From Geotalea sp. SG265 (lineage in GTDB: Bacteria > Desulfobacterota > Desulfuromonadia > Geobacterales > Geobacteraceae), in NCBI RefSeq assembly GCF_022808985.1, contig NZ_JAKZFT010000001.1:372001-436000 (forward strand): DNA of 64,000 bases, given 5' to 3'. The notes beneath the pieces were generated by a model. That model was not told where the DNA came from, ran no database searches, and worked only from the letters and a program-made list of their open reading frames with translations. Of the stretch, positions 20,117 through 30,380 are shown piece by piece. A program made the translations under genes and the position numbers. Numbering within the stretch: the first letter of the stretch is position 1; the number at the start of each line of letters is the position of its first letter.

Positions 20117-20560
20117 TCAGGCCAGCTGTTCCTTGACCACATCGCTGACTAATTTGCCGTCTGCGCGACCGGCAACGCTCGGTTGCAGGGCCTTCATGAC
20201 CCGGCCCATATCCTTTGGCCCCTGCGCGCCGCATTCGGCAATGGTCTTTTTGACAAGTTCCTGCAGTTCTTCACGGGTCAGTTGCTGCGGCAGAAATTCC
20301 AAGAGCAGCGACAATTCCCGTTCTTCCTTATCCACAAGGTCCTGGCGCTTTGCCTCCTGAAAAAGCCTTATGGACTCCCTGCGCTGTTTGCAGAGCGTAC
20401 TGATGATTTCAATGATTTCCCGGTCGTCGAGTTCGTGCTGTCGCTCGATCTCCCGGTTCTTTATCGAGGAGCGGACCATGCGAATTACGGACAGCTTGAG
20501 TTCATCTTTCGACTTCATGGAAGCCTTCAGTTCATCATTTAGCCGTTCCCGTAAAGACAT
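20117..20560 (-). CDS. yqeY: GatB/YqeY domain protein
   Basis: A 147-residue protein made only of the YqeY domain, which also forms the tail of the amidotransferase subunit GatB and is thought to bind tRNA. Typical features are LRERLNDELKASMKSKD at the start and a C-terminal GADGKLVSDVVK-type helix. It starts 9 bases after the rpsU stop with AAGAGG as ribosome site. Its usual place between rpsU and dnaG is kept here. The cellular role is uncertain. Confidence 0.9.
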   Translation of the reverse strand: MSLRERLNDELKASMKSKDELKLSVIRMVRSSIKNREIERQHELDDREIIEIISTLCKQRRESIRLFQEAKRQDLVDKEERELSLLLEFLPQQLTREELQELVKKTIAECGAQGPKDMGRVMKALQPSVAGRADGKLVSDVVKEQLA

Positions 20561-20569
20561 AACTACCTC

Positions 20570-20767
20570 TTAATCGACCATTTTACGTTGCTTCTTCAAG
20601 GCGCGCTTGCGAGCAGCGATAGCCTTTTTCTTCTTCTTGATGCTCGGTTTTTCGTAGTGCTCTCTTTTGCGGACTTCGGAAAGAATTCCCGCTTTTTCGC
20701 ACTGTTTCTTGAATTTCTTCAAGGCAAGCTCAAACGGCTCAGCTTCTTTTACCCTTACTCCCGGCAT
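20570..20767 (-). CDS. rpsU: 30S ribosomal protein S21
   Basis: A 65-residue, strongly basic protein of the small subunit that helps initiation of translation. The family start [20 protein letters not shown] and the Lys/Arg-rich tail are clear. A very strong GGAGGG ribosome site precedes the ATG at 20767. It is the first gene of the macromolecular-synthesis block and has a near-consensus promoter upstream. Confidence 0.97.
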   Translation of the reverse strand: MPGVRVKEAEPFELALKKFKKQCEKAGILSEVRKREHYEKPSIKKKKKAIAARKRALKKQRKMVD

Positions 20768-20846
20768 TCATATTCCCCTCCCTCCTGTATATAAATTTAC
20801 TTAGTTAACAAGGTTGAGGCCGGCAGACTATTCACAAGGACTATGC

Positions 20847-20874
20847 ATATTAACACCTGTCAGCATAATGTCAA
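20847..20874 (-). promoter_or_regulatory. Sigma-70 promoter of the rpsU-rpoD block
   Basis: On the minus strand, TTGACA (20874-20869) and TAATAT (20852-20847) are separated by 16 bases. Just upstream lies a weak GAAAAAC/GTTTTTC stem that may end the his transcript. Confidence 0.8.
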
Positions 20875-20893
20875 GAAAAACTTTAACGGTTTT

Positions 20894-21223
20894 TCACCTG
20901 CCCCGGGACGCCTTTTCGGCTATTCCGGACATGCCGAACCTGCGGCGAAGTTCGCCGTAGATTTCTTCAGGGTCTATCCCATAGTAGCCCAGTAGCACCA
21001 GGGAGTGAAAAAAGAGATCTGCCGTTTCATAGATGATCTCATCACGCGCGCCTCCCTTACCGGCTATTATCACCTCCGTTGCCTCTTCCCCCAGCTTTTT
21101 CAGGATCTTGTCAATCCCCTTGGCCATGAGGGAAGCGGTATACGATTGCTCCGAAGGATTTGCCTTCCGCTCCAAGATCACCTGGTAAACGGCCTGCAGG
21201 ATATCATCGTTCACGTCACTCAT
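20894..21223 (-). CDS. hisE: Phosphoribosyl-ATP pyrophosphatase
   Basis: A 109-residue enzyme for the second step of histidine synthesis, removing pyrophosphate from phosphoribosyl-ATP. The MazG-like helical core has KLGEEATEVIIAGK and DEIIYETADLFFHSLVLL, with the acidic magnesium ligands. It is a stand-alone HisE, not fused to HisI, and no hisI is in the window. It is the last gene of the his cluster, separated from hisF by 38 bases that hold a short TCACTC-type repeat. Confidence 0.94.
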   Translation of the reverse strand: MSDVNDDILQAVYQVILERKANPSEQSYTASLMAKGIDKILKKLGEEATEVIIAGKGGARDEIIYETADLFFHSLVLLGYYGIDPEEIYGELRRRFGMSGIAEKASRGR

Positions 21224-21224
21224 T

Positions 21225-21258
21225 TTTCATTCCTCACTCCTTACCAATCACTAATCAC
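21225..21258. repeat. Short TCACTCC-type repeat between hisF and hisE
   Basis: In plus orientation, TTCATTCCTCACTCC is followed by CAATCACTAATCACT. It matches the repeat family seen at 9290 and 23405. Confidence 0.5.
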
Positions 21259-21261
21259 TGT

Positions 21262-22023
21262 TTAAAGCCTCACCGGCACACCCTTGCCCTGCAGGTATTC
21301 CTTTGCCTCATGGATGGTGTATTCCCTGTAATGGAAAATGGATGCGGCCAGGCAGGCGCTGGCCCCCCCCTTGGTAAAGCCGTCATAGAGGTGTTCCAGG
21401 TTGCCGACGCCGCCGGAAGCGATTACCGGTATCCCCACGGCGTCGGAGACGGCCCTGGTCAGAGGAAGGTCATAACCATCCTTGGTGCCGTCGCAGTCCA
21501 TGCTGGTGAGAAGTATCTCCCCGGAGCCGAATTCCTCCATGCGCTGGGCCCATTCAACTGCATCGATGCCGGTGGCATTGCGTCCGCCATGGGTGTATAC
21601 CTCCCAGCGCGCCTCTCCCGGCACACGGCGTGCATCGATGGCCACCACTGTGCACTGGGAGCCGAAACGCTCGGCCGCTTCCTTGACGAATTCGGGACGA
21701 TGCACGGCAGCCGTGTTTATGGAAACCTTGTCGGCGCCCGCATTGAGCAGGCGGCGGATATCATCGACGGTCCGCACCCCGCCCCCCACCGTGAGCGGCA
21801 TGAAGACCCGCTCGGCAGTGCGGCGCACTACATCGATGATGATATCCCGGGCATCGCTGGAGGCGGTAATGTCCAGGAAGGTCAGCTCGTCGGCCCCCTG
21901 GCGGTCGTACATCTCGGCAATTTCAACCGGGTCGCCGGCGTCACGCAGCTCCAGAAACTGCACTCCCTTGACAACCCGCCCCCCCTTCACGTCGAGGCAA
22001 GGGATGATCCGCTTGGTCAGCAT
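21262..22023 (-). CDS. hisF: Imidazole glycerol phosphate synthase, cyclase subunit
   Basis: A 253-residue (beta-alpha)8 barrel. It uses ammonia from HisH to make imidazole glycerol phosphate and AICAR from PRFAR. The start [17 protein letters not shown], with the catalytic Asp, and the phosphate sites VGGGVRT and IASGGVGN are clear. It overlaps the hisA 3' end by 7 bases, so translation is probably coupled. Confidence 0.97.
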   Translation of the reverse strand: MLTKRIIPCLDVKGGRVVKGVQFLELRDAGDPVEIAEMYDRQGADELTFLDITASSDARDIIIDVVRRTAERVFMPLTVGGGVRTVDDIRRLLNAGADKVSINTAAVHRPEFVKEAAERFGSQCTVVAIDARRVPGEARWEVYTHGGRNATGIDAVEWAQRMEEFGSGEILLTSMDCDGTKDGYDLPLTRAVSDAVGIPVIASGGVGNLEHLYDGFTKGGASACLAASIFHYREYTIHEAKEYLQGKGVPVRL

Positions 22024-22754
22024 GCGGCCCCCCGCTTGGTCAGAGCGATAGCCTCGGAAAGCTCGATGGCGCCTGAATATATGGCCTTGCCTGTAATGGC
22101 ACCACTGATCCCGGCAGATTCCACCGCCATCAGGTTTTCAATGTCCCGCAGTGTGGAAACGCCCCCTGAAGCTATCACCGGAATGCTGATCGCTTCCGCC
22201 AGTGCCCTGGTAGCCTCGATATTCGGCCCCTGCATCATGCCGTCACGGCTGATGTCGGTGTAGACGATGGCGGCAACGCCGAAGCCTTCGAATTTCTTTG
22301 CCAGATCGATGGCCGTCACCCCGGTAACCTCGGCCCAACCCTGCACGGCGACCATGCCGTTCTTGGCATCGATGCCGACGACGATCCGACCGGGGAACTT
22401 GGCACATGCCTCCTGCACAAGTTCCGGGTTCCGCTGGGCGGCAGTGCCGATGATTACCCGGCCGATCCCCATGCCCAGGTAGGCCTCGATGGTTGCCAGG
22501 TCGCGGATGCCGCCACCCAGCTGCGTCGGGATCTTCAGGGCTTTGACAATGGCCTCGATGGCCCCCCTGTTCTTGGGTTCACCGGCAAAGGCCCCGTCAA
22601 GATCGACAATATGGAGCAGTTCCGCCCCCTTGGACTCCCAGACAAGGGCCTGGGCAGCCGGATTGTCGCTGTATACCGTGTCGCGCTCCATGAGCCCCTG
22701 CTCCAGGCGGACACATTTTCCTTCTTTCAGATCGATGGCTGGTATGACGATCAT
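22017..22754 (-). CDS. hisA: ProFAR isomerase (HisA)
   Basis: A 245-residue (beta-alpha)8 isomerase of histidine synthesis. [17 protein letters not shown] carries the catalytic Asp; QLGGGIRD and IASGGVST are phosphate-binding loops; a second Asp is in [10 protein letters not shown]. It lies between hisH and hisF in the usual order. Confidence 0.96.
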   Translation of the reverse strand: MIVIPAIDLKEGKCVRLEQGLMERDTVYSDNPAAQALVWESKGAELLHIVDLDGAFAGEPKNRGAIEAIVKALKIPTQLGGGIRDLATIEAYLGMGIGRVIIGTAAQRNPELVQEACAKFPGRIVVGIDAKNGMVAVQGWAEVTGVTAIDLAKKFEGFGVAAIVYTDISRDGMMQGPNIEATRALAEAISIPVIASGGVSTLRDIENLMAVESAGISGAITGKAIYSGAIELSEAIALTKRGAAC

Positions 22755-22775
22755 TTATTCCCTCTGGACACTAGT

Positions 22776-23402
22776 TTACGCCTTCAGCTCGGCAAAATTC
22801 TTCAGCATCTGTAGCCCCTTTTCCTGGGACTTTTCGGGGTGAAACTGGGTTGCCATAACATTGTCCCTGCGGATGGCCGAGCAAAATTCCATACCGTAGG
22901 CTGTCTTGGCGGCTACCACACTCTCGTCGTCCGGTTTAACGAAATAGGAATGGACAAAATATACGTTGGTGCCGGCCTCGACCCCCTTGAAAAGCGGGGA
23001 GTCGCCGCACAGCGTCAATTGATTCCAGCCCATGTGCGGCACCTTGAGCGCCTCGCCGTTCTCTGCCAATCCTTCGGGGAAGCGCAAGACGCGGCCGGGA
23101 ATGACGTTCAGCCCTTTATGGATGCCGAACTCCTCGCTCTCGGTAAAGAGGAGCTGCAGCCCAAGACAGATGCCGAGAAAGGGGCGCCCGTCGGCGATCA
23201 CCTTGAGGATCGGCTCGATGAATCCCCCCTGCTCCAGGTTGTGCATGCAATCGGCAAAGGCACCGACCCCGGGAAGAACGACCTTGTCCGCCTCCAGGAC
23301 AACTTTCGGTTCAGACGTAACCGCCGCCTCGAAGCCGACCTTTTCAAATGCCTTCTGCACGGAGCGCAGGTTGCCCATGCCATAATCAATTATCGCTATC
23401 AT
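22776..23402 (-). CDS. hisH: Imidazole glycerol phosphate synthase, glutaminase subunit
   Basis: A 208-residue class I glutamine amidotransferase that supplies ammonia to HisF. The N-terminus IAIIDYGMGNLRSV, the nucleophilic cysteine in LGICLGLQLLF and the His/Glu pair in TQFHPEKSQ are present. The ATG at 23402 matches the family N-terminus; a longer frame starting at 23456 reads through repeat DNA and is rejected. The hairpin repeat at 23405-23478 separates it from hisB. Confidence 0.96.
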   Translation of the reverse strand: MIAIIDYGMGNLRSVQKAFEKVGFEAAVTSEPKVVLEADKVVLPGVGAFADCMHNLEQGGFIEPILKVIADGRPFLGICLGLQLLFTESEEFGIHKGLNVIPGRVLRFPEGLAENGEALKVPHMGWNQLTLCGDSPLFKGVEAGTNVYFVHSYFVKPDDESVVAAKTAYGMEFCSAIRRDNVMATQFHPEKSQEKGLQMLKNFAELKA

Positions 23403-23404
23403 AG

Positions 23405-23478
23405 AAACCTGTGAGGAGTGAAGAGTAAGGGGTAAGGAGAGGGCATTACGCCTCACTCCTCACGCCTCCCCCCTCACC
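23405..23478. repeat. Hairpin of TCACTCC/GGAGTGA repeats between hisB and hisH
   Basis: GTGAGGAGTGA (23411-23421) is perfectly complementary to TCACTCCTCAC (23453-23463), an 11-base stem. Further degenerate copies lie in the loop and flanks. It lies inside the his transcript and could affect mRNA processing or hisH translation. Confidence 0.7.
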
Positions 23479-23482
23479 GATT

Positions 23483-24070
23483 TTAAAGTTTGCCTTTGGT
23501 GGACATGACCCCGGAAATGCGTGGATCATGTTGGGTCGCCTGATCCAGTGCCCGGGCAAGGGCCTTGAAGCATGCTTCCAGGACGTGATGGACGTTGTCG
23601 CCGTACATGACGTTGATATGGATGTTGCCGGCCAGGTTGTTGGTCAGGGCCTGGAAAAACTCCCGGGCCAGCTCCACGTCGAACTCACCGATCTTAACCT
23701 TGGGAAGCCTGACGTTGTAGACCAGGTAGGGGCGACCGGACAGATCTACCGCAACGCTGGCCAAAGTCTCATCCATGGGGATGGAGGCCTGCCCGTAGCG
23801 GCGGATGCCGCTCTTGTCCCCCAGGGCCTGTTTCAGCGCATCGCCAAGAACGATGCCGATGTCCTCCACGGTATGATGGAAGTCGATGTCGATGTCACCC
23901 TTCGCTTCCACCTCCAGGTCGAAGAGGCCGTGGCGGGCGAAGAGATTGAGCATGTGATCGAGAAACGGGACGGATGTACAGATCTTTGCTTCCCCGCTGC
24001 CGTCGATATTCAGAGAAAGCTTGATCTGGGTTTCTTTGGTGATGCGTTCAACGACGGCTTTCCGCGACAT
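23483..24070 (-). CDS. hisB: Imidazoleglycerol-phosphate dehydratase
   Basis: A 195-residue manganese enzyme of histidine synthesis. The metal ligands are in [28 protein letters not shown] and [17 protein letters not shown]. It is the monofunctional form, without the HisB phosphatase domain of E. coli. It starts 19 bases after the hisD stop. No hisC lies between hisD and hisB, where related genomes often carry it. Confidence 0.96.
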   Translation of the reverse strand: MSRKAVVERITKETQIKLSLNIDGSGEAKICTSVPFLDHMLNLFARHGLFDLEVEAKGDIDIDFHHTVEDIGIVLGDALKQALGDKSGIRRYGQASIPMDETLASVAVDLSGRPYLVYNVRLPKVKIGEFDVELAREFFQALTNNLAGNIHINVMYGDNVHHVLEACFKALARALDQATQHDPRISGVMSTKGKL

Positions 24071-24089
24071 ATTCGCCTCCTCCTGGGGA

Positions 24090-25379
24090 TTATTTCAAGC
24101 GTTTGCTGACCGATTTCCCGTGGGCTTCCAGCCCCTCCAGCCCGGCGATCCGTACAATGCCCGGGCCAAGCCGGTTGAGCCCCCCTTCGCTGAAGTAGAT
24201 GATGGAGGATTTCTTGACGAAGTCATCCACCGACAACGGCGAAAAGAAGCGAGCTGTGCCGCCGGTGGGCAGGGTATGGTTCGGACCGGCCAGGTAATCG
24301 CCAGCAGCCTCAGGGGTAAAGTACCCCATGAAAATAGCCCCGGCGTTGCGGATCTGGGGCAGAATCCCAAAGGGATCGGCCACCGCCAGTTCAAGGTGCT
24401 CGGGGGCTATACGATTGGAAAACGCTATGGCCTCGGCAAGGTTGCCGGCAACGATCACCGCCCCATAGGTCTCCCACGACTTGCGGGCGATGGATTCACG
24501 GGAAAGCTGCGTCAATTGGAGCTCCACCTCTTTGGCAACCTTCTCGCCGAAGGCACGATCGGTGGTAATGAGTATGGAGGAAGCCAGTTCGTCATGCTCA
24601 GCCTGGGAAAGAAGATCGGCGGCAATGTGAGCGGGATTGCCGCTGCCGTCATTGATCACCAATATTTCAGAGGGACCGGCGATCATGTCGATTCCCACCT
24701 GGCCAAAGACCAGCTTCTTGGCGGTCGCCACATAGATGTTGCCAGGACCGGTGATCTTGTCCACCCGGGGAATGGTCTCCGTGCCGTAGGCAAGGGCTGC
24801 CACCGCCTGGGCGCCGCCGATCCTGAAAACCCGGTCTACTCCGGCAAGACGGGCCGCCACCAGCACGTGGGGGTTGATCTCGCCGCCAGGAGTGGGCGCA
24901 ACCATGATCACTTCATCTACGCCGGCAACCTTGGCCGGCACCGCATTCATGATGACGCTGGATGGATAGCTGGCCTTGCCGCCTGGAACATAGATTCCCA
25001 CCCGCGCAAGTGGCGTCACCATCTGGCCGAGCATGATGTCCGTTTCTTCAGTGGAAAGCCAGGTTTCCTGCTTCTGCTTCTGGTGGAAACGGGCCACCCG
25101 CTCCACCGCCAGCTTCAGGGCCGCGATGTCCTCCTCCGCGACCCGGGCAAAGGCCTCGTCGAATTCCCTGTCGCTCACTTCCAGTGACTTGACCGAGTCC
25201 GCTTCCAGGCGGTCGAAGCGACAGGTGTATTCGAGTACCGCTGCATCCCCCCCTGAGGCTACCTCTCCAAGGATCTGCCGAACCGTCGGCTCGACCTCCG
25301 TATTTATTGCCTCGGCACGATTGAGGATGGTGAGAAACTGGGCCTCGAAATCCTTATCCTTGAAGTCGAGAAATCTCAT
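24090..25379 (-). CDS. hisD: Histidinol dehydrogenase
   Basis: A 429-residue zinc- and NAD-dependent enzyme for the last two oxidations of histidine synthesis. [20 protein letters not shown], with the zinc region following, and [20 protein letters not shown] near the C-terminus are family signatures. Its start overlaps the hisG stop by 4 bases (ATGA-type coupling). Confidence 0.96.
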   Translation of the reverse strand: MRFLDFKDKDFEAQFLTILNRAEAINTEVEPTVRQILGEVASGGDAAVLEYTCRFDRLEADSVKSLEVSDREFDEAFARVAEEDIAALKLAVERVARFHQKQKQETWLSTEETDIMLGQMVTPLARVGIYVPGGKASYPSSVIMNAVPAKVAGVDEVIMVAPTPGGEINPHVLVAARLAGVDRVFRIGGAQAVAALAYGTETIPRVDKITGPGNIYVATAKKLVFGQVGIDMIAGPSEILVINDGSGNPAHIAADLLSQAEHDELASSILITTDRAFGEKVAKEVELQLTQLSRESIARKSWETYGAVIVAGNLAEAIAFSNRIAPEHLELAVADPFGILPQIRNAGAIFMGYFTPEAAGDYLAGPNHTLPTGGTARFFSPLSVDDFVKKSSIIYFSEGGLNRLGPGIVRIAGLEGLEAHGKSVSKRLK

Positions 25380-26014
25380 ATGTGCTTCTCCAGCCCTTCG
25401 ATTATTTCCGTAATGCGCTGGTGCTTCGTTTTCAGGCTGGCCCGGTTGACTATCAGGCGGGTGGTAATTTCGGCAATGGTCTCCACCTCCACCAGACCGT
25501 TCTGCCTGAGGGTCTCGCCGGTGGAAACCAGATCGACGATCCGCTCCGACAGGCCCACCAGTGGGGCCAACTCGATGGAGCCGTAGAGTTTGATGATCTC
25601 CACTTGAATCCCTTTGCCGGTGAAATATTTTTCCGTAAAGTTGGGATACTTGGTGGCGATGCGGATGTTGGTCCAGCCTGCCGGATCATCGGTACGGGAA
25701 AGCTCGGCCGGTTCAGCCACCATCATGCGGCAGTAGCCAAACTTCAGGTCCAGCGGCTCATAAACATCCTTATCCTGCTCCAGGAGCGTATCCTTGCCGA
25801 CGATCCCCAAATCCGCGCAACCGTACTCCACATAAGTGGGAACATCGGTGGCACGAACGATCATGTAGCGCATGCGCTGCACCGGGTTCTCGAAGATCAG
25901 CTTTCGGGTGTCGGAAAGAAGCTCTTCGCAGTCGATGCCGATCTTCTTGAACAGGGCCACCGAATCCTGCAAGATCCGCCCCTTGGGAATGGCAATGGTA
26001 ATGAAATCGGTCAT
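25376..26014 (-). CDS. hisG: ATP phosphoribosyltransferase, short form
   Basis: A 212-residue catalytic subunit for the first committed step of histidine synthesis. The N-terminus [13 protein letters not shown] and the PRPP region [15 protein letters not shown] are clear. The length is that of short HisG, which lacks the C-terminal regulatory domain and normally needs a HisZ partner for activity and feedback. No hisZ is in the window, so one is expected elsewhere. Four-base overlaps join it to murA upstream and hisD downstream. Confidence 0.94.
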   Translation of the reverse strand: MTDFITIAIPKGRILQDSVALFKKIGIDCEELLSDTRKLIFENPVQRMRYMIVRATDVPTYVEYGCADLGIVGKDTLLEQDKDVYEPLDLKFGYCRMMVAEPAELSRTDDPAGWTNIRIATKYPNFTEKYFTGKGIQVEIIKLYGSIELAPLVGLSERIVDLVSTGETLRQNGLVEVETIAEITTRLIVNRASLKTKHQRITEIIEGLEKHI

Positions 26015-27264
26015 TCTTGCACCCGCTTAATATCTGCTCCCAGCCCAGCGAGCTTCTTTTCAATGAACTCATAGCCGCGATCAAGGTGGTAAATGCGCGA
26101 GACCTCGGTGGTATTGTCCGATGCCAGTCCAGCCAGGATCAGCGATGCCGAAGCGCGCAGGTCGGTAGCCATCACCGGTGCGCCGGAGAGCTTCTTCACC
26201 CCTTTGACAGTAGCCGCGTTGCCCTCGGTGGTAATGTCGGCACCGAACCGCATCAACTCGGAAACGTGCATGAAACGGTTCTCGAAGATGTTTTCACTGA
26301 TGACGCTGGCGCCATCGGCAAGACACATGAGGGCCATGAACTGGGCCTGCATGTCCGTCGGAAAGCCTGGATAGGGGCGGGTCTTGATATTAACCGCATT
26401 GATCTTTTTCGGTCCCTTGACCCGTACCACATTGTCCTTGTTGATGATTTCCACGCCGGCATCCTGCAGCTTGAAAACCAGGGCATCCAGATGCTCCAGC
26501 TGCATATTGTGGATTTTCACATCACCGCCGGTAATGGCCGCAGCGATCATGAAGGTGCCCGCCTCGATACGGTCAGGCATCATCCTATGTGTTACCGGGC
26601 CAAGCTCGCTGACGCCGGTGATGCGGATGGTATCGGTGCCAGCGCCCTCAATGCGTGCGCCCATCTTGATCAGCACATTGGCCAGATCGACGATTTCCGG
26701 CTCGCGAGCCGCATTTTCGAGAATGGTTTCGCCTTTGGCGGTCGCAGCAGCCATCAACAGATGCTCCGTGCCGCCGACGGTGGAAATGTCGAAATTGATC
26801 CGCGCCCCCTGCAGCTTCTTCGCCTTCGCCTCCACATAGCCGTGGGATAGACTGATATCGGCACCCATGGCCGCCAAGCCCTTCAGGTGGAGGTTGATCG
26901 GTCGGGCGCCGATGGCGCAGCCGCCGGGCAAGGAAACGCGGGCCTTGCCAAAGCGGGAAAGAAGTGGCCCAAGGACCAGCACCGAAGCGCGCATGGTCTT
27001 GACCAGTTCATAGGTAGCCTCGTGCTTGTCGATGCCCCTGGTGTCGATCCGGACCACGTTGCCGTTGCCCTGGATCGTTGCCCCCAGCTGTTCCATGACC
27101 TTGATAGTGGTGTTGATGTCACGCAGGAAGGGGACGTTGCTGAACTCATGCTCCGCCGGAGCGAGAATGGTGGAAACGAAGACAGGAAGGGAAGCGTTTT
27201 TCGAGCCGCTGACGGTCACGTCGCCGGAAAGCTTCTTGCCACCGTGAATCACTAACTTGTCCAA
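26011..27264 (-). CDS. murA: UDP-N-acetylglucosamine 1-carboxyvinyltransferase
   Basis: A 417-residue enzyme for the first committed step of peptidoglycan synthesis. The N-terminal substrate Lys is in [27 protein letters not shown] contains the active-site cysteine targeted by fosfomycin (CAIG), so a Cys-type, drug-sensitive active site is predicted. C-terminal sites include [13 protein letters not shown]. The gene sits between prmC and hisG and overlaps hisG by 4 bases. Confidence 0.96.
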   Translation of the reverse strand: MDKLVIHGGKKLSGDVTVSGSKNASLPVFVSTILAPAEHEFSNVPFLRDINTTIKVMEQLGATIQGNGNVVRIDTRGIDKHEATYELVKTMRASVLVLGPLLSRFGKARVSLPGGCAIGARPINLHLKGLAAMGADISLSHGYVEAKAKKLQGARINFDISTVGGTEHLLMAAATAKGETILENAAREPEIVDLANVLIKMGARIEGAGTDTIRITGVSELGPVTHRMMPDRIEAGTFMIAAAITGGDVKIHNMQLEHLDALVFKLQDAGVEIINKDNVVRVKGPKKINAVNIKTRPYPGFPTDMQAQFMALMCLADGASVISENIFENRFMHVSELMRFGADITTEGNAATVKGVKKLSGAPVMATDLRASASLILAGLASDNTTEVSRIYHLDRGYEFIEKKLAGLGADIKRVQE

Positions 27265-27302
27265 AATGATACCTCTGCTGATTGGTTATGCCGGGTCCCC
27301 GA

Positions 27303-28154
27303 CTACTTCAGCTGTCCGCCGACAACCCGGTCAATATCGGCGGCGTCCTTTGCGGTAAAAGTTCCGGTAAACTTCCCTCCACCGGCAAGGAGTCCCTCCA
27401 CTGCTTCAGCCTGGCCGATACCTACTTCGAAAAGCAACCACCCCCCCGGTGCCAGGTAATCTGGTGCTGCGGCAACGAGGCTGCGGTAGAAATGCAGCCC
27501 ATCCTCACCCCCGTCGAGAGCCGCGACAGGCTCGTGGTCGAGAACCTCCGGCTGCAGTGCTTTCAGATCTGCGCTGGGGATATATGGGGGGTTGGAGACG
27601 ATGAGATCGAACCGCCGGCCATGGACCGGCTCGAACAGCGAACCTTGCAACAGTTCCAGGGACACCCCATGGGCCTGCCGGTTCTTCTCGGCCACGGCAA
27701 GGGCCTCCGCCGAGCTATCCACTCCGGTAACCGTCGCATCGGGTAACGCCTTGGCCAGTGCGATGCTGATGCAGCCGCTGCCGACGCCGATATCGAGAAT
27801 ACGGGAACCTTTGTGAGCCCGTTTCAGCGCCTCGTTGACCAACACTTCAGTATCGTGGCGGGGAATGAGCACCGCCGGGGTCACCGCAAACTCGAGTCCC
27901 ATGAATTCCTGGGAGCCAAGGATATACTGGAGCGGTTCGCGCCGCCCACGCCGGGCTATCAGACCACGGTAGTCGGCCAGTTCCCGTGGCGTCAGCGGCT
28001 TGTCGAAATTGACATAAAGCCCCATCCGATCAAGACCAAGCACCGCGCACAACATCCATTCAGACTCCAGGCGCGCGTTCTCCACACCCTTTTGTGAGAG
28101 GAACTCTTTAGTCCAGGTCAAGACCTTTAGTACCGTCCAAACTTCAGCAGACAT
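27303..28154 (-). CDS. prmC: Release-factor glutamine methyltransferase
   Basis: A 283-residue SAM-dependent enzyme that methylates the Gln of the GGQ motif in RF1 and RF2. The SAM-binding loop ILDIGVGSGCISIALA and the catalytic NPPY (FDLIVSNPPYIP) are present, with a helical N-terminal domain for release-factor binding. The ATG at 28154 matches the family N-terminus; AGGGA lies about 9 bases upstream. It follows its substrate gene prfA, separated by the structured repeat at 28202-28325. Confidence 0.94.
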   Translation of the reverse strand: MSAEVWTVLKVLTWTKEFLSQKGVENARLESEWMLCAVLGLDRMGLYVNFDKPLTPRELADYRGLIARRGRREPLQYILGSQEFMGLEFAVTPAVLIPRHDTEVLVNEALKRAHKGSRILDIGVGSGCISIALAKALPDATVTGVDSSAEALAVAEKNRQAHGVSLELLQGSLFEPVHGRRFDLIVSNPPYIPSADLKALQPEVLDHEPVAALDGGEDGLHFYRSLVAAAPDYLAPGGWLLFEVGIGQAEAVEGLLAGGGKFTGTFTAKDAADIDRVVGGQLK

Positions 28155-28201
28155 GGTTGCAATCCCTAGGTATGAAGAATTTCTCTCTGAGCCACTGTTC
28201 C

Positions 28202-28325
28202 AGCTCATGCTCAAAAATGCCCAGGTGCGAGGCGCCCGAGTCAGAGGAGTGAGACGTAGCAGCGCTACGTCGCAGCGACGAGGACGAAGGGCAACGCCGC
28301 AGATGGGCGTTTTTCAGCATGAGCT
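28202..28325. repeat. Structured intergenic repeat, copy 2 (between prfA and prmC)
   Basis: A long imperfect inverted repeat: AGCTCATGCT (28202-28211), AAAAATGCCCA and TGCG on the left mirror GCCGCAGATGGGC, TTTTT and AGCATGAGCT on the right (ending 28325). The centre is a perfect hairpin, GACGTAGC (28253-28260) with GCTACGTC (28264-28271). The motif GGCAACGCCGCAGA at 28290-28303 begins 19 bases after the inner stem, exactly as in copy 1. The prfA stop codon lies inside the outer stem. Confidence 0.8.
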
Positions 28326-29394
28326 AAGCGGCCTCGGATTGGGCTTGTAGCGCCTCCATCTGATAATGCGCCCTCAACGCATCGGCAATCTCGGCAATAT
28401 CCCCCGCCATGATGGCATCAAGGCGATACAGGGTAAGGCCGATGCGATGGTCGGTCATCCGTCCCTGGGGAAAGTTGTAGGTGCGGATCCTTTCGCTCCT
28501 GTCGCCGCTTCCCACCTGCTGCTTGCGGTCTGCCGCCAGTTTCGCGTTCTGCTCCTGTAGGATATTGTCGAGAATTCGAGTCTTCAGCACCTTCATGGCC
28601 TTGGCCCGGTTCTTGATCTGACTCCGTTCTTCCTGGCATGCTACCACGGTTCCGGTTGGAATATGGGTGATACGCACCGCAGAATCGGTGGTATTGACGT
28701 GCTGGCCGCCGGCGCCGCTGGAACGGTAGACGTCGATCTTCAGGTCGGTCGGGTTGATGTCGATGTCCACATCCTCCGCTTCTGGCATAATGGCCACGGT
28801 GCAGGCGCTGGTGTGGATGCGCCCCTGGGCCTCCGTCTCCGGCACCCGCTGCACCCGGTGGGTTCCCGACTCATATTTCAGCTTGGCAAATACCCCTTCC
28901 CCCTCAACGGAGGCGACAACCTCCTTGAAACCACCTTTCTCCGACTCAGAGGCGGAAATGATCTCGACCCGCCAGCGGTTGGTCTCTGCGAAACGGCTGT
29001 ACATGCGGAAGAGATCGCCGGCGAAAAGGGCCGCCTCGTCCCCTCCGGTACCGGCACGGATCTCCAGGATGACGCTCTTGTCGTCATTGGGATCCTTGGG
29101 GAGGAGCAGCACCTTGATTTCCGCCTCCAGGGCGGTTTTTTGCTCCTCAAGGGACTCCAACTCGGCCTCGGCCATCTCCTTCATTTCCGGATCTGCCAGA
29201 AGCTCCCGGTTACCCTCGATCTCGCCGACAATCCGTTTATAGTTACGATAGGCCTGAACCAGCGCAGTCAGATCCGAATGCTCCCGCGACAGCTTGCGGA
29301 ATTCCGGCTGATTCCCCAACACCACCGGGTCGGAAAGCAGTGCCTCCAATTCCTGGTAGCGCCGTTCAAGTTCCTCTATTTTGTCAAAAAGCAT
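28324..29394 (-). CDS. prfA: Peptide chain release factor 1
   Basis: A 356-residue RF1 that ends translation at UAA and UAG. The GGQ catalytic loop is in [20 protein letters not shown], and the codon-recognition region in domain 2 carries the RF1-type tripeptide (near [16 protein letters not shown]). Length is normal. The TAG stop at 28326-28324 forms the edge of the structured repeat that follows. It lies 32 bases after the DUF1385 gene. Confidence 0.96.
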   Translation of the reverse strand: MLFDKIEELERRYQELEALLSDPVVLGNQPEFRKLSREHSDLTALVQAYRNYKRIVGEIEGNRELLADPEMKEMAEAELESLEEQKTALEAEIKVLLLPKDPNDDKSVILEIRAGTGGDEAALFAGDLFRMYSRFAETNRWRVEIISASESEKGGFKEVVASVEGEGVFAKLKYESGTHRVQRVPETEAQGRIHTSACTVAIMPEAEDVDIDINPTDLKIDVYRSSGAGGQHVNTTDSAVRITHIPTGTVVACQEERSQIKNRAKAMKVLKTRILDNILQEQNAKLAADRKQQVGSGDRSERIRTYNFPQGRMTDHRIGLTLYRLDAIMAGDIAEIADALRAHYQMEALQAQSEAA

Positions 29395-29426
29395 CGAACA
29401 ACCTCAAGAGTTTATATGAAACAGCC

Positions 29427-30341
29427 TTAGACGACTAGCCGGTCGTCCTTGTAACCTGCATTGACTTCCAGCGCCTCCTCCATGGAACGGATCGCCACCT
29501 CAAGCTGGCTGTCGTCAGGCTCCCGGGTCGTCAGGCGCTGCAGGGCCAGCCCCGGAGCAATAAGCAGCTTGACAATAGGGGACCGATCGTTTTTAGCGCT
29601 CCACTTGAGGATCTCATAAGAGACGCCGGCAATGAGCGGCAGCAGAACCACCCGTGAGCCGGCCTTGAGATAAAAAGGCCACAGTTTCGGAATGAGCGAA
29701 AAAACGAGAATGCTCACCAACATCACGATAAGCAGAAAACTGGTGCCGCAGCGTGGGTGGAGGCAACTGTATTTGCGCACGTTTTCCACGGTCAGTTCCT
29801 CCCCCGCCTCAAAGGCGAAGATCGACTTGTGTTCAGCGCCGTGATACTGGAAAATCCGCTGGATGTCGCTCATGCGGGAAATGGAAAAAATATAGAGCAG
29901 GAACACCGCCACCCGAATCACCCCATCAACCAGATTGAAAATGATATTTGAGTCGCCGATGATGGGGACAAGCAGCTTGGTCAGGTAGAGTGGGAGGATA
30001 AAAAAGAGGAGGATGCCGAAACCGAAAGCCACAGCCATGGTGCCGGCCATGGCCCAGGAAGAGATTTCCTTTTTCTCTTCCCCCTTCTCTTCTTCGACCA
30101 TGGCTTCGTTGGCGGAAAAGTTGAGAGCGGTGATGCCGATGATCAGAGAGTTGAAGAGTGCAACGGCGCCCCGGATAATGGGAAGTTTTACCACCGGGAA
30201 CCGCTCCGAAAGGGGAATCACTTCATCCTTCTTGACCACGATTTCGCCGGAGGGACGTCTCACCGCAATGGCCATGGAGCGTGGTGCCCGCATCATGACC
30301 CCCTCTATGACCGCCTGTCCGCCGATATTTATTTTCTCCAT
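29427..30341 (-). CDS. DUF1385 membrane protein
   Basis: A 304-residue inner-membrane protein. The N-terminus INIGGQAVIEGVMMRAP is the DUF1385 signature. Two to three pairs of hydrophobic helices lie about residues 95-170 and 205-250, with a central conserved YHGAEHKSIFAFE and CLHPRCGTSFLL. Conserved His and Cys residues hint at metal binding, but no activity is known to me. The gene is commonly found next to prfA and rpmE in Firmicutes and Deltaproteobacteria, as here. Confidence 0.88.
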   Translation of the reverse strand: MEKINIGGQAVIEGVMMRAPRSMAIAVRRPSGEIVVKKDEVIPLSERFPVVKLPIIRGAVALFNSLIIGITALNFSANEAMVEEEKGEEKKEISSWAMAGTMAVAFGFGILLFFILPLYLTKLLVPIIGDSNIIFNLVDGVIRVAVFLLYIFSISRMSDIQRIFQYHGAEHKSIFAFEAGEELTVENVRKYSCLHPRCGTSFLLIVMLVSILVFSLIPKLWPFYLKAGSRVVLLPLIAGVSYEILKWSAKNDRSPIVKLLIAPGLALQRLTTREPDDSQLEVAIRSMEEALEVNAGYKDDRLVV

Positions 30342-30380
30342 GGATACCTCATCGTCTTCGGCAGTTTTCCTGCCCTTCCT

